Positions 33,778-42,369 are shown, numbered from the stretch's first letter. The stretch: 44,260 nucleotides of DNA from Spirochaetaceae bacterium 4572_59 (GCA_002084805.1 NBMC01000040.1:1-44260), one strand, 5' to 3'. A program made the numbers and translations. Notes: generated by a model not told the origin, from the letters alone.

Positions 33778-35202
33778 GTGATAAAAAAAGATTTTCCTAA
33801 GATACACTACTATGATCAGGACTTTGTCGATATATATAACCGCTCCTGGGCTTGGATTCAGGATTACTGGTTTAAAGGCGACCCGGAATTAAATATAAAG
33901 AATAGTTTTTTCAATTATAAAGAGTATGAAACAATAAATCTCTTTGAATCTGCTGTCTCGACTTTTTTTCTTGTTTATTATAACAATAAATATGCCGTTG
34001 CTCCCATGCTGGACAATTTTTATGCCCTGCAGGAAGAAAATGGCGCCATCAGATTGAATTATGATCTGAAGGAAGGAAAGCCTGTTTTTACTGAAAATAA
34101 TCCGGAGGGAGTTTCTCCTCCTCTTCTGGCCTGGGTAGAATATAATCTCTATCACAAGGTAGGGCAGAAAAGACGGATTAAAGAAGTCATGCCCTATCTG
34201 GAATTATACTACAGCTGGCTGGATGAAACTTTTAAAAATCCTGAGACAGGTTTGTATCATGTGCCCCTTGAAGCAACCATGATGGATAACGCACCCCGTG
34301 AAGAAATGTACTATCCTGTAGATTTTAACTCACAACAGGCGCTTAACTGTCTTTATATGTCTGCCCTTGGTGATATTCTGAACGATAAAGAACTGAGTTT
34401 TAAATATAAGAAGCAGTATTTTTCACTTAAAACCAGAATTAATAGCCTTATGTGGAATCAGGATGATTCTATTTATTATGATCTTGATAAAGAACAAAAT
34501 CAGATTAAGGTAAAAACTGCTGCTGCGTTCTGGCCTCTCCTTGCGGAAATCCCTAATGAGGCAAGAGCGGAAGATCTTATTGAACTTCTGAAAGATCCGG
34601 ATCACTTTGGAACGGATAACCCCTTTCCCTCTCTGGCAGCCAATGAACCCGCCTTTAATAAAAAGGGTGACGGATTTAATGGTTCGGTTTATCCCTTTTT
34701 GACTTTTATGATAATCAAAGGACTGGAAAAATACGCCCGTTACGATTTTGCGAGAGAGTGTGCCATTAGACACCTCTACTATGTACTGGATACTTTTCAT
34801 CCCGATGGAAATAAGAAGGGAACTCTATGGGAAGCTTATGCTCCTCTTAATGAGGGTCCTGCTGTCTGGGAAGATGAATCCCGTGAAAATAGACAGCTTT
34901 ATCTTTCCTATACCGCTCTTTCCACAATTACTCTAATGATTGAAAACGTGGTGGGTCTTTATATTTCACTTCCCCGCAAAACGGTGGACTGGATTGTTCC
35001 TACACTGGAACTGATGGGAATTGAAGATCTTTCCCTGAAAAGGAATATGATTACAATTCTCAGTAATAAAAGTGGCCGCGGATGGGAAATCAGACTGGAA
35101 TCTGAAAAGCTTTATTATTTTACCATTGATATACTGGGTAAAAAGAAAAAGACTCTTCCTATTCCTTCTGGAAAATGTTCCATGCTTATAGATAAGCTGT
35201 AG
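33778..35202 (+). CDS. Trehalase-like (alpha/alpha)6-barrel glycosidase
   Basis: A 474-residue cytoplasmic protein (no signal peptide) of the GH37/GH63-related group. Characteristic pieces are YELYYSWLDETF-like helices, HVPLEATMMDNAPREEMYYPVDFNSQQALN, where the acidic residue in the MDN segment is a candidate general acid, NGSVYPFLTFMIIKGLEKYA and GTLWEAYAPLNEGPAV near the end, with a Glu as the likely base. It should cleave an alpha-glucoside, possibly trehalose or a mannosyl-type sugar. The GTG start has AGGAG five bases before it. A strong terminator follows. It is transcribed alone. Confidence 0.75.
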   Translation: MIKKDFPKIHYYDQDFVDIYNRSWAWIQDYWFKGDPELNIKNSFFNYKEYETINLFESAVSTFFLVYYNNKYAVAPMLDNFYALQEENGAIRLNYDLKEGKPVFTENNPEGVSPPLLAWVEYNLYHKVGQKRRIKEVMPYLELYYSWLDETFKNPETGLYHVPLEATMMDNAPREEMYYPVDFNSQQALNCLYMSALGDILNDKELSFKYKKQYFSLKTRINSLMWNQDDSIYYDLDKEQNQIKVKTAAAFWPLLAEIPNEARAEDLIELLKDPDHFGTDNPFPSLAANEPAFNKKGDGFNGSVYPFLTFMIIKGLEKYARYDFARECAIRHLYYVLDTFHPDGNKKGTLWEAYAPLNEGPAVWEDESRENRQLYLSYTALSTITLMIENVVGLYISLPRKTVDWIVPTLELMGIEDLSLKRNMITILSNKSGRGWEIRLESEKLYYFTIDILGKKKKTLPIPSGKCSMLIDKL

Positions 35203-35225
35203 AACTTATATCTTATAAATTGAAT

Positions 35226-35267
35226 GGGGCTGTTGCAATTCTTACTTCTGCAACAGCCCCTTTTTTT
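35226..35267 (+). terminator. Intrinsic terminator after the glycosidase gene
   Basis: GGGGCTGTTGCA (35226-35237), an 11-base loop, TGCAACAGCCCC (35249-35260) and seven Ts form a perfect 12-bp stem. It stands between convergent genes and may partly serve recR transcripts from the other side. Confidence 0.93.
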
Positions 35268-35279
35268 ATGCCTGTCTAA

Positions 35280-35882
35280 TTATTCATCATCACTTGAAAA
35301 TTTCATCCTTCCTTTCAGGGCTCTGGAAATGCTCATCTTATCGGCATATTCCATATCACCACCAACGGGGAGACCCGAGGCTATTCTCGTTATGACCAGA
35401 TCATGGTCTTTCAGAATATGCCGGATATAGAGGGCTGTTGAATCTCCTTCCAGTGTCGGGTTTGTTGCTAGTATAAGTTCCTTTACACTGGAATGATCTA
35501 TTCTATCAACTAGCTTGTCAAAACCTAATTCTGTGGGTCCTACGCCGTCCAGTGGTGATAAAACTCCGTGAAGAACATGATAAAAACCCTTAAAATCTCC
35601 TGTACTCTCTATCATCTGTACATCCTGAGATTCCTCTACGACACAGAGAAATGTAATGTCTCTGTCAGTTGCCGCACAGATATCACAGATATCGTTTTCT
35701 GTAAAATTTCCACAGATATGACATTTATGAATTCTCTGCTTCAGTTCCATTATGGATTGACCCAGTTTTAGATTATATTCCTCATCCCCTTTAAGAAAAG
35801 AGTATGCCATTCTGGAGGCACTTTTTTTTCCAACACCGGGCAGACGCGACAGAAGAGAGATCAGGTTCTCCAGAGTATTCAT
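35280..35882 (-). CDS. recR: Recombination protein RecR
   Basis: A complete 200-residue RecR, which with RecO loads RecA on single-stranded DNA gaps. It has the helix-hairpin-helix near the N-terminus (LLSRLPGVGKKSASRMAY), the four-Cys zinc motif (CHICGNFTENDICDIC) and a Toprim domain (LCVVEESQDV, LILATNPTLEGDSTALYI, ASGLPVGGDMEYAD). It directly abuts ybaB, in the conserved dnaX-ybaB-recR operon. Confidence 0.97.
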   Translation of the reverse strand: MNTLENLISLLSRLPGVGKKSASRMAYSFLKGDEEYNLKLGQSIMELKQRIHKCHICGNFTENDICDICAATDRDITFLCVVEESQDVQMIESTGDFKGFYHVLHGVLSPLDGVGPTELGFDKLVDRIDHSSVKELILATNPTLEGDSTALYIRHILKDHDLVITRIASGLPVGGDMEYADKMSISRALKGRMKFSSDDE

Positions 35883-36203
35883 CTACAGCCCCGGAAATCC
35901 TGGAGGCATGGGCATACCTGTCATATGGGACATCTCATTCTTAATCTTTTCTTTAATATTCATATGAGCAGAGGTACAGGCAGAAACAATCAGTTCTTCA
36001 AGCATCTTTACATCCCGGGGATCAACGGCAAGAGGATCAATTTTAATTCCGGTTATCTCCATCTGACCGTTGATCTGAACCTTAACAAGCTCACCACCGG
36101 CATTTCCTTCAGCCGAAATATCCTTCAGCTTTCCCTGAACATCTCCCATTTTACTCTGCATATCCTGAAGATTTTTAACAAAATCCAAGGGGTTAAAGTC
36201 CAT
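35883..36203 (-). CDS. YbaB/EbfC nucleoid-associated protein
   Basis: A 106-residue DNA-binding protein of the YbaB/EbfC family: VKNLQDMQSKMGDVQGKL, GGELVKVQINGQMEITGIKIDP and LEELIVSACTSAHMNIKEKI. It ends in a Met/Pro-rich tail (MTGMPMPPGFPGL), typical of the family. It is placed between dnaX and recR, as in most bacteria; its start follows the tau stop by one base and AGGAG-like bases precede it. Confidence 0.95.
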   Translation of the reverse strand: MDFNPLDFVKNLQDMQSKMGDVQGKLKDISAEGNAGGELVKVQINGQMEITGIKIDPLAVDPRDVKMLEELIVSACTSAHMNIKEKIKNEMSHMTGMPMPPGFPGL

Positions 36204-36204
36204 A

Positions 36205-36693
36205 TTACTCTCCTTTTATAATTGTTCCTCTGAAAACGGAGCGGACAAGTTCTACCTGTTCCTCTACAGTTTCGGATTTTTCCGATTCAGCTCTTTTCAC
36301 TGCTGTATAAAATTTAATCTTCCACCCCAGTTCTTCCCGGATAATCTTTTCTATTGATTGGGACTCTTTTTCAACCAGAGTGCTGGCAAAGGGGCTGTTA
36401 AATGAAAGGGTTAATTTTTCTTTATCCTGAATCCAAGTTTCCGCTTTATCAAGACCGGCGGCAGTGGACATACTATTATTTCTGACAACCTTAAGGATTT
36501 TCTCTTTCATTTCCCCCATAGGAATATCAGGAATAATTTTCTGAACGCTCCCTTCCGCTTCAGAGTTGATAACAGTTTCTTCCGGAATTTCTTCAGAAGG
36601 AGCTGCGGGAATTGCAAGGGATGGACTAATAGTCTCTTTTTTGATTTTCTTATCGAACGCATCAGAGAGTGCAGTCTCAACCGATTTCAGATT
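36205..36693 (-). CDS. dnaX: DnaX tau-specific C-terminal extension, reached by slippage at A11
   Basis: In the -1 frame after the A-tract the sequence reads LKSVETALSDAFDKKIKKETI, a Pro/Glu linker, and MGEMKEKILKVVRNNSMSTAAGLDKAETWIQDKEKLTLSF, ending VFRGTIIKGE. This is about 160 residues of linker plus a compact domain, as expected for the tau part that contacts polymerase and helicase. It has no start signal of its own at the junction. One extra A (or a -1 ribosomal slip) fuses it to the 398-residue DnaX frame, giving about 559 residues. Confidence 0.8.
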   Translation of the reverse strand, partial: NLKSVETALSDAFDKKIKKETISPSLAIPAAPSEEIPEETVINSEAEGSVQKIIPDIPMGEMKEKILKVVRNNSMSTAAGLDKAETWIQDKEKLTLSFNSPFASTLVEKESQSIEKIIREELGWKIKFYTAVKRAESEKSETVEEQVELVRSVFRGTIIKGE

Positions 36694-37883
36694 TTTTTTT
36701 TTGACTCCCCGGAAGGATTACTTTCAACGCTTAGCTGAGCATGACCCAACTGTTCTTTCATACGGGCAAGCTCAGTCAAAAGCTGTTTTGGATCAATATG
36801 ATAACGAATAGAAGAAAAACGGCTTAAGAGAAGTTCCAGTTCAAAGCGGGGATTGATGGAATAACGAATTTCTCTGAACAGCTTAAGAACTTCTTCCAAA
36901 GCCCATTCAAGTTGATAGGAATTCAGAGTTTCAAGAACAAGCGTGGAGAATCTGTCCGGAGTATACCCCAGAAGAGACTCTTTTTTTATTCCGTGGACAA
37001 TAAACAGAATATTTCTAAGATACTCTGCCAGATCGATAATAAACTGCTCAACCGAAACTCCGCCGCTAATTACCTCATCAAAGGATTCCATGGCTTCTTC
37101 TATTTTTTCCTCTACCAGAAGGGACATTAGATCATTCAGCTTATCAAGACCGATAATACCAAGCTTTTCACGGATTTTATCCAGTGTAACATGACCATCA
37201 GAAAATGAAATAATCTGATCGAAAAGTGTATAGGCATCCCGGACTGAACCGGTAGACTCCCTGGCAACCCAGTACAGGGCATCATCCTCATACTTTATAT
37301 CCATCTCTTTACAAACAATCTCAAGGAGTCTCTTAATCTCGGAGACATCAACTAATCTGAAATTAAACTGCTGACAGCGAGAACGAATGGTAGCGGGAAC
37401 CTTATGAATTTCCGTTGTAGCAAATATAAAAATGATATAAGGAGGTGGCTCTTCAATTGTTTTCAACAATGCATTAAAAGCACTGTTAGAGAGCATATGA
37501 ACCTCATCTATTATATATATCTTAAATTTAGAGCTGTTGGGGCTGAAAAGAACTTCATCCTTTATTTCACGTATATCGTTAACACTCGTATTAGAGGCAC
37601 CATCTATCTCTATTACATCAAGAGAGTTTCCCCTGGCTATTTCAAGACAGTTGGGACATACACCACAGGGTGTAATGCTGGGACCTTCAACACAGTTGAG
37701 GGAACGGGCCAGTATTCTGGCTGAGGATGTTTTTCCTACTCCCCTGGGGCCTGAAAACAAGTAAGCATGAGCTATTCTTCCATTTTCAATGGAATTTTTT
37801 AATGTGGCAACGACAAAGTCCTGTCCGGACAGTTCTACCAATGATTGAGGTCTTTTACGGGATGCGGTTACTTCGAAATCCAT
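36687..37883 (-). CDS. dnaX: DNA polymerase III subunit gamma (gamma/tau gene, unslipped form)
   Basis: The clamp-loader ATPase. The start MDFEVTASRKRPQSLVELSGQ is typical. Walker A is GPRGVGKTSS (about residues 45-54), the zinc motif is CVEGPSITPCGVCPNC, Walker B is IYIIDEVHML, and sensor residues follow in FIFATTEIHKVPATIRSRCQ. Domain III ends at about residue 375. The zero frame closes with SKKKI and TGA directly after 11 As, giving a 398-residue gamma-like form. It has no Shine-Dalgarno sequence; a promoter places transcription start next to the ATG. First gene of the dnaX-ybaB-recR operon. Confidence 0.95.
   Translation of the reverse strand: MDFEVTASRKRPQSLVELSGQDFVVATLKNSIENGRIAHAYLFSGPRGVGKTSSARILARSLNCVEGPSITPCGVCPNCLEIARGNSLDVIEIDGASNTSVNDIREIKDEVLFSPNSSKFKIYIIDEVHMLSNSAFNALLKTIEEPPPYIIFIFATTEIHKVPATIRSRCQQFNFRLVDVSEIKRLLEIVCKEMDIKYEDDALYWVARESTGSVRDAYTLFDQIISFSDGHVTLDKIREKLGIIGLDKLNDLMSLLVEEKIEEAMESFDEVISGGVSVEQFIIDLAEYLRNILFIVHGIKKESLLGYTPDRFSTLVLETLNSYQLEWALEEVLKLFREIRYSINPRFELELLLSRFSSIRYHIDPKQLLTELARMKEQLGHAQLSVESNPSGESKKKI
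36692..36702 (-). other. A11 slippage tract in dnaX
   Basis: On the coding strand the dnaX frame runs TCA-AAA-AAA-AAA-ATC-TGA. Eleven uninterrupted As directly before the stop are the kind of site used in Thermus thermophilus dnaX (transcriptional slippage) and, in another form, in E. coli (ribosomal frameshift). Slippage by -1 gives tau; no slippage gives gamma. Confidence 0.8.
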
Positions 37884-37891
37884 AGATAGGA

Positions 37892-37920
37892 ATTATACAG
37901 GAAACGGGGGCTGTCATCAA
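37892..37920 (-). promoter_or_regulatory. dnaX promoter, predicting a leaderless or near-leaderless mRNA
   Basis: On the minus strand TTGATG (37915-37920), a 17-bp spacer and a perfect TATAAT (37892-37897) end only 8 bases before the dnaX ATG at 37883. Transcription should start 0-3 bases before the start codon, and no Shine-Dalgarno sequence is present. Confidence 0.7.
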
Positions 37921-37952
37921 GATTGGTTTATAAATGAAAAATCCCTCCAGCT

Positions 37953-38062
37953 AACACCAAGAGATCCATAACACAGTGAATAATCACTTACGGCTGCTAC
38001 CTTCCGATTCTGACCGGGTTGGGCGACATTCAATTGCATGGTTCCTGGAGATCAACACTGAA
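37953..38062 (-). ncRNA. ffs: Signal recognition particle RNA (4.5S-like)
   Basis: The minus strand contains CCGGTCAGAATCGGAAGG and TAGCAGCC, the conserved symmetric and asymmetric loops of SRP domain IV that bind Ffh, with the GGAA-type tetraloop region between. Flanking arms can pair into the long hairpin of a small bacterial SRP RNA of about 105 bases. Exact ends are estimated. It lies between the tRNA-Ser(GGA) and dnaX genes. Confidence 0.85.
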
Positions 38063-38070
38063 GGGAAAAA

Positions 38071-38155
<85 letters not shown>

Positions 38156-38210
38156 AAATACTACTATTACTTAATCAGACAATTTATCTGATATTCCCAT
38201 CACTAAGGGA

Positions 38211-38284
38211 TATGCCTAAGAGGATTCGAACCTCTGACCCTCAGTTCCGCAAACTGATGCTCTATCCATCTGAGCTATAGGCAC
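38211..38284 (-). tRNA. tRNA-Arg (anticodon GCG)
   Basis: A 74-base tRNA. The acceptor pairs GTGCCTA with TAGGCAT (first pair G-U), discriminator A. The anticodon arm TCAGT-TTGCGGA-ACTGA gives GCG, and the D loop GGATAGA contains the A20 typical of arginine tRNAs. GCG is unusual: most bacteria read CGY codons with ACG (inosine). Confidence 0.88.
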
Positions 38285-38289
38285 AAATA

Positions 38290-38376
38290 CGGAGAGGGAG
38301 GGATTTGAACCCTCGGTACAGTTACCCGTACAACACCTTAGCAGGGTGCCACCTTCGACCACTCGGTCACCTCTCC
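38290..38376 (-). tRNA. tRNA-Ser (anticodon GCT)
   Basis: An 87-base class II tRNA. The acceptor stem is GGAGAGG/CCTCTCC, discriminator G. The anticodon loop CTGCTAA gives GCT, reading AGU/AGC. The T loop is GGTTCAAATCC. It is very close in acceptor and D-arm sequence to the two other serine tRNAs nearby. Confidence 0.95.
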
Positions 38377-38422
38377 AGTTTATATGTTCAGAATTTCCGA
38401 TTCCCGAAAAAAAGGAACATTA

Positions 38423-38507
38423 CGGAGAAGGTGGGATTCGAACCCACGGTAGGTCTCCCTACGCTGGTTTTCAAGACCAGATCCTTCGGCCACTCGGACA
38501 CCTCTCC
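38423..38507 (-). tRNA. tRNA-Ser (anticodon TGA)
   Basis: An 85-base class II tRNA. The acceptor pairs GGAGAGG with CTTCTCC (one G-U pair), discriminator G. The anticodon arm CTGGT-CTTGAAA-ACCAG gives TGA. The variable arm GTAGGGAGACCTAC-like hairpin is clear. It is the upstream end of the minus-strand RNA cluster. Confidence 0.95.
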
Positions 38508-38620
38508 TAAACTGTAGCTTAAAATATCGTAAGTCATGATATTTGTCAAGCCATATTAAAACACAATGTTTGACTGTTTGAATAATTCTTAATTTACCCG
38601 GCTCCGGGCAATTTATAATA

Positions 38621-38648
38621 TTGCGTCATGGGTTAATATTGATATAAT
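38621..38648 (+). promoter_or_regulatory. Promoter of the DUF4954-like gene, predicting a leaderless mRNA
   Basis: TTGCGT (38621-38626), a 16-bp spacer and a perfect TATAAT (38643-38648) end 6 bases before the ATG at 38655. Transcription would start at about the A of the ATG. No Shine-Dalgarno sequence precedes the start. Confidence 0.65.
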
Positions 38649-38654
38649 ATTTTC

Positions 38655-40811
38655 ATGAATAAGATTGAAAAACGTCCATTAAAACTCATTGGTTATGATT
38701 TTATTGAAAAAGAGTTTATTCCCGAGGGCAAGGATGAATATTACCTCAGAAATAAGCAAGTAAAAAACTGGAAATCCTTCCGGCAGCTAACAGCCAATGA
38801 AATAGAAGTACTGGTAAAGAATGATAATTCCGCAGACAACTGGAATGATATTTATGTGACTGATCATTTTAATCCCAAACTTGTAAAAAATAATCAGTTT
38901 CATGGATTGATCCGTATCGGTGATCTAGAAAACTTATGCCTTGAATTCCATGACATACGGCAGCCTGTAGGTATTTATAATTCAAATATAATCTCCTGTG
39001 ACATAGGATCCAATGTTTCTATCAGCAATGTGAACATTTTATCCCACTACATTATCCGTGATGAAGTGATTCTGCAGAATATTCATGAAATGGTTACCAC
39101 AAATTATTCCAAATTTGGGAATGGTGTTATAAAAGAGGGGGAAGAGGATTCTATCAGGGTCTGGATTGAAGTAAGCAATGAAAACGGAGGTCGCAGTATT
39201 GTCCCTTTTAACAATATGCTCACCGGCGATGCCTGGCTCTGGTCCCGTTACCGGGATAGAAAAAAACTTATGGATTCATTTCTTCAGATGACTCAGAATG
39301 AGGAAAGTAGGCTTCGAGGTTATTACGGCACCATTGGAACAAGATGTGTTATTAAGCACTGTCGTATTTTAAAGGACGTTCATGTGGGCAGTGATGCCTA
39401 TATTAAAGGTTCCAATAAACTAAAAAATCTGACAATTAACAGTAATGCCGAATCCCATACCCAAATTGGAGAGGGAGTGGAACTGGTTAATGGTATTGTC
39501 GGTTTCGGCTGTCGCATATTTTACGGTTGTAAAGCCGTTCGTTTTATTATGGATGATTATACAAATCTTAAATACGGAGCCCGTCTGATCAACTCATTTC
39601 TCGGCAGTAATTCAACCATATCCTGCTGTGAAGTACTGAATGCGCTGATTTTCCCTGGACATGAACAACATCATAATAGCTCTTTTCTCTGCGCATCCAC
39701 AATTTACGGACAGAGTAATATGGCTTCCGGTGCAACCATAGGTTCTAATCATAACTCCCGGGGAAGTGACGGCGAAATAATTGCAGGTCGAGGTTTCTGG
39801 CCTGGTCTCTGCACTAGTCTGAAGCACAACTGTATATTTTCTTCCTTTAACTTACTGGTGAAGGGATCCTATCCGTCCGAAATAAATAATCCTTTACCCT
39901 TCTCTCTCATTGCCAACAGCGAGGAGGGGCTGACCATCATACCAGCTTACTGGTTTAACTATAATATGTATGCCCTGGCACGGAATTCATGGAAATACAA
40001 AGACCGGGATAAGCGTCTTGATAAGAAACAGCATATTGAATTTGACTATCTGGCTCCGGATACGGTCAATGAAATGCTGAGTGCTATGAAATTGCTGCGC
40101 CAATGGGCAGAAAACAGCCAGGGATTTATCAAATCAGAATATTCTGATCCACATGATTACCTTATGAATTCGGAACTAAGTGAAATTTATGCTGATCATA
40201 TTGAAAGTGGTAAGAGAAGAGTTAAAATTGTTAAACCCTCCCGGGCTTACCGCTCTTATATTGAAATGATCTATTACTACGCCGTTCGCTCTGTTATTAA
40301 GCATTTTCAGCACAGCGGGAACAATCTCTCTGAAATAGCTAAGATGGCTACCGGATTGAAAGGAAGCAGATCTCATTGGTTAAATGTAGGCGGTCAGCTG
40401 ATACAAGAAGAGAAAGTATTATCCCTGCTGAATCGTATTGAATCAAAAAAAATTAAAGACTGGCAAAGTGTTCATAGCTTCTACAAGGAACAGGAAGTGC
40501 TCTATTATCAGGAACAGCTACATCACGCCCTGAAATCCCTAAAAGAGGTTTTGAATCTTTCTGGAGAAGATTCTACAGAAATTGACTGGAACGGCTTAAT
40601 ACAGAAGGGAATTGGTATTCAGAATGAAATTGCTCTGAAAACAAAACAGTCCCGGGAAAAAGATTATTCCAATGATTTCAGAAATATGACATTTTCGAAT
40701 CTGAAAGAAAGGGATGCTGTGATCGGAAAACTGGAAAATAACGGCTTTATAAAGTATATAAATAAAGAGACAGAGCTGTTCAAAGAAACAGCCCTGTCTC
40801 TTATCATGTAA
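38655..40811 (+). CDS. DUF4954-like protein with hexapeptide-type beta-helix
   Basis: A 718-residue cytoplasmic protein. Residues about 70-440 contain turns typical of left-handed beta-helix proteins, such as YNSNIISCDIGSNVSISNVNIL, GTIGTRCVIKHCRILKDVHVGSDAYIKGS and FLGSNSTISCCEVLNALIF, plus the His-rich HEQHHNSSFLCASTIYGQSNMASGATIGSNHNSRG. The C-terminal 270 residues are helical. This matches what I recall of DUF4954 proteins of spirochaetes and Bacteroidetes; a sugar-nucleotide or acyltransferase-like role has been proposed by fold, but the function is unknown. Transcribed from a promoter that abuts the ATG. Confidence 0.75.
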   Translation: MNKIEKRPLKLIGYDFIEKEFIPEGKDEYYLRNKQVKNWKSFRQLTANEIEVLVKNDNSADNWNDIYVTDHFNPKLVKNNQFHGLIRIGDLENLCLEFHDIRQPVGIYNSNIISCDIGSNVSISNVNILSHYIIRDEVILQNIHEMVTTNYSKFGNGVIKEGEEDSIRVWIEVSNENGGRSIVPFNNMLTGDAWLWSRYRDRKKLMDSFLQMTQNEESRLRGYYGTIGTRCVIKHCRILKDVHVGSDAYIKGSNKLKNLTINSNAESHTQIGEGVELVNGIVGFGCRIFYGCKAVRFIMDDYTNLKYGARLINSFLGSNSTISCCEVLNALIFPGHEQHHNSSFLCASTIYGQSNMASGATIGSNHNSRGSDGEIIAGRGFWPGLCTSLKHNCIFSSFNLLVKGSYPSEINNPLPFSLIANSEEGLTIIPAYWFNYNMYALARNSWKYKDRDKRLDKKQHIEFDYLAPDTVNEMLSAMKLLRQWAENSQGFIKSEYSDPHDYLMNSELSEIYADHIESGKRRVKIVKPSRAYRSYIEMIYYYAVRSVIKHFQHSGNNLSEIAKMATGLKGSRSHWLNVGGQLIQEEKVLSLLNRIESKKIKDWQSVHSFYKEQEVLYYQEQLHHALKSLKEVLNLSGEDSTEIDWNGLIQKGIGIQNEIALKTKQSREKDYSNDFRNMTFSNLKERDAVIGKLENNGFIKYINKETELFKETALSLIM

Positions 40812-41262
40812 TAATATCGTAAATACGTTCCAGGTCATCAGGAGAATAATATGAAATTTCTATTTTCCCTTTTTTCATACTACCTTTGACTTGGACTTTT
40901 GTACCGAAACGGTCAATAAATTTTTGCTCAATATTCAGGATATCCGCTTCTTTATTTTTCAAGGAAGCAACTTTCGGCTCTTTATTCTGAATTCTTTTCC
41001 CTTTATTCAGATCCTCAACCATTTTTTCTGCTTCCCGAACGGAAAGACCATCATTTTTTATTCTGGAAAGAAGAATCTTCTGATCTGCTGGATTTAGCAC
41101 AGCCAGTATAGCTCTGGCATGGCCGGATGTAATAGAACCGGATGAGACAGAATCCTGCGCATCCTGAGGAAGATTAAGAAGACGGAGGCTGTTGGCAACG
41201 GTGGAACGCTTTTTGCCTACTTTATTTGCCAGCTCCTGCTGATTATAACTCAAGGCGTCCAT
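40804..41262 (-). pseudogene. parB: ParB, C-terminal fragment (DNA-binding and dimerisation domains)
   Basis: This frame reads MDALSYNQQELANKVGKKRSTVANSLRLLNLP, the helix-turn-helix that recognises parS, followed by SGSITSGHARAILAV, a charged linker and the C-terminal dimerisation domain ending FIDRFGTKVQVKGSMKKGKIEISYYSPDDLERIYDIIT. The first Met lies inside a motif that is internal in intact ParB (A-Y-x-x-(I/L)-M-D). It is out of frame with the N-terminal part by -1. Without the N-terminal CTPase part it cannot form normal ParB clamps. Confidence 0.8.
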
Positions 41263-41567
41263 AATATGCTTATAACCAGGCTGGAAGCTCTATAGCGTCT
41301 CTCTCCTGCGACAATAATATAATTACTGCCGCTTTGTTCAACGATAATTGGCTGTATGACACCCTTTGAACGAATGGATTCAGACAGCTCCCGGAGAGAG
41401 TCCTCACTGAATATCTTTCTGGGCTGGTCAGGATTTGTAATAATATCAGTGAGAAATAAATCCTGAATTGCATCCTTTATCTCTGGATTCAATTCTTCAT
41501 CAAAATTTTCATCCAGGCTAAGCAGAGCATCTAAGCCCATACTGCCCAGAGCTTTTTTCTTAGACAC
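41250..41567 (-). pseudogene. parB: ParB, N-terminal fragment (truncated CTPase domain)
   Basis: It starts normally (MSKKKALGSMGLDALLSLD) and contains ITNPDQPRKIFSEDSLRELSESIRSKGVIQPIIV and the GERRYRAS motif, then changes to SLVISILWTP and stops. About 40 residues expected after GERRYRAS are absent, including the second nucleotide-binding motif (ENxQRxxLNPxEEA). The join between RASSL and YKHIMDAL indicates an internal deletion of roughly 115-125 bases that also shifted the frame. Its start overlaps the parA stop by 8 bases, as usual for parAB operons. Confidence 0.8.
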
Positions 41568-42333
41568 GTTCTAAAACCTCTTGTGATAGTTTTTCATAGC
41601 ATTTGGCACCGATACAGGAAGAGTCATACATATTGATTGGTACACCATGGGAAGGAGCTTCAGACAGACGAATATTCCGGGGAATGACTGTCGGAAAGAG
41701 AATTTCGGGGGTTTGCTTGAATGTATTCTTTACACTTTTAATAACTTCTTTTCCTAAATTGGTCCTGGAATCATACATGGTAAATATAATTCCTCCAATC
41801 TTAAGATTGGGATTCAGATTCTTTTGAACCCTTTTGATAGTCATGGAATACATGTATTTAAGTCCCTCAAGAGCAAAATACTCACATTGAAGAGGGATAA
41901 TAACATAGTCAGAGGCTACAAAACCATTGATTGTCAGAACACCCAGAGAGGGAGGACAATCAATGAGGATATAGTCATAATCCTTTTTAACAGGTTCCAG
42001 AGTACTCTTGAGAATATGTAGAGACTCTTTCTTATTGACTTTATTCAGCTCAACTGTGGCTCCTGAAAGATTTAGATTAGATGAAATCAGAAAAAGATTC
42101 TCCTGTGGAGTCTTTCTGATAACATCGTGAACCGTGATATGGCCCATCATAGCCTCGTAAATTCCTTCGTCTGTATCAGAAATCCCCAGACTGCTGGAAA
42201 GATTTCCTTGAGGATCAAAATCAACCAGTAAAACTTTTTTCCCTTTTTCAGCCATATAGGCTCCGATATTAACAGTTGTTGTCGTCTTTCCGACACCACC
42301 TTTTTGATTGGCAAATACGATAACCTTACTCAT
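41560..42333 (-). CDS. parA: Chromosome-partitioning ATPase ParA (Soj)
   Basis: A complete ParA of about 257 residues: deviant Walker A KGGVGKTTT (residues 10-18 from MSKVIVFANQ), Walker A' VDFDPQGNLSSSLG and Walker B ILIDCPPSLGVLT. It binds DNA as an ATP dimer and is released by ParB, moving origin regions apart. An upstream in-frame ATG at 42369 would add 12 residues, but a promoter with TATAAT ending 7 bases before the ATG at 42333 shows the latter is the likely start. Confidence 0.95.
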   Translation of the reverse strand: MSKVIVFANQKGGVGKTTTTVNIGAYMAEKGKKVLLVDFDPQGNLSSSLGISDTDEGIYEAMMGHITVHDVIRKTPQENLFLISSNLNLSGATVELNKVNKKESLHILKSTLEPVKKDYDYILIDCPPSLGVLTINGFVASDYVIIPLQCEYFALEGLKYMYSMTIKRVQKNLNPNLKIGGIIFTMYDSRTNLGKEVIKSVKNTFKQTPEILFPTVIPRNIRLSEAPSHGVPINMYDSSCIGAKCYEKLSQEVLERV

Positions 42334-42340
42334 AAACTGA

Positions 42341-42369
42341 ATTATATCCGAACACTTATTTCTTGTCAC
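42341..42369 (-). promoter_or_regulatory. parA promoter, predicting a leaderless mRNA
   Basis: On the minus strand GTGACA (42364-42369), a 17-bp spacer and a perfect TATAAT (42341-42346) stand 7 bases before the ATG at 42333. The transcript should start at or next to that ATG; no Shine-Dalgarno sequence is present. Confidence 0.65.
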
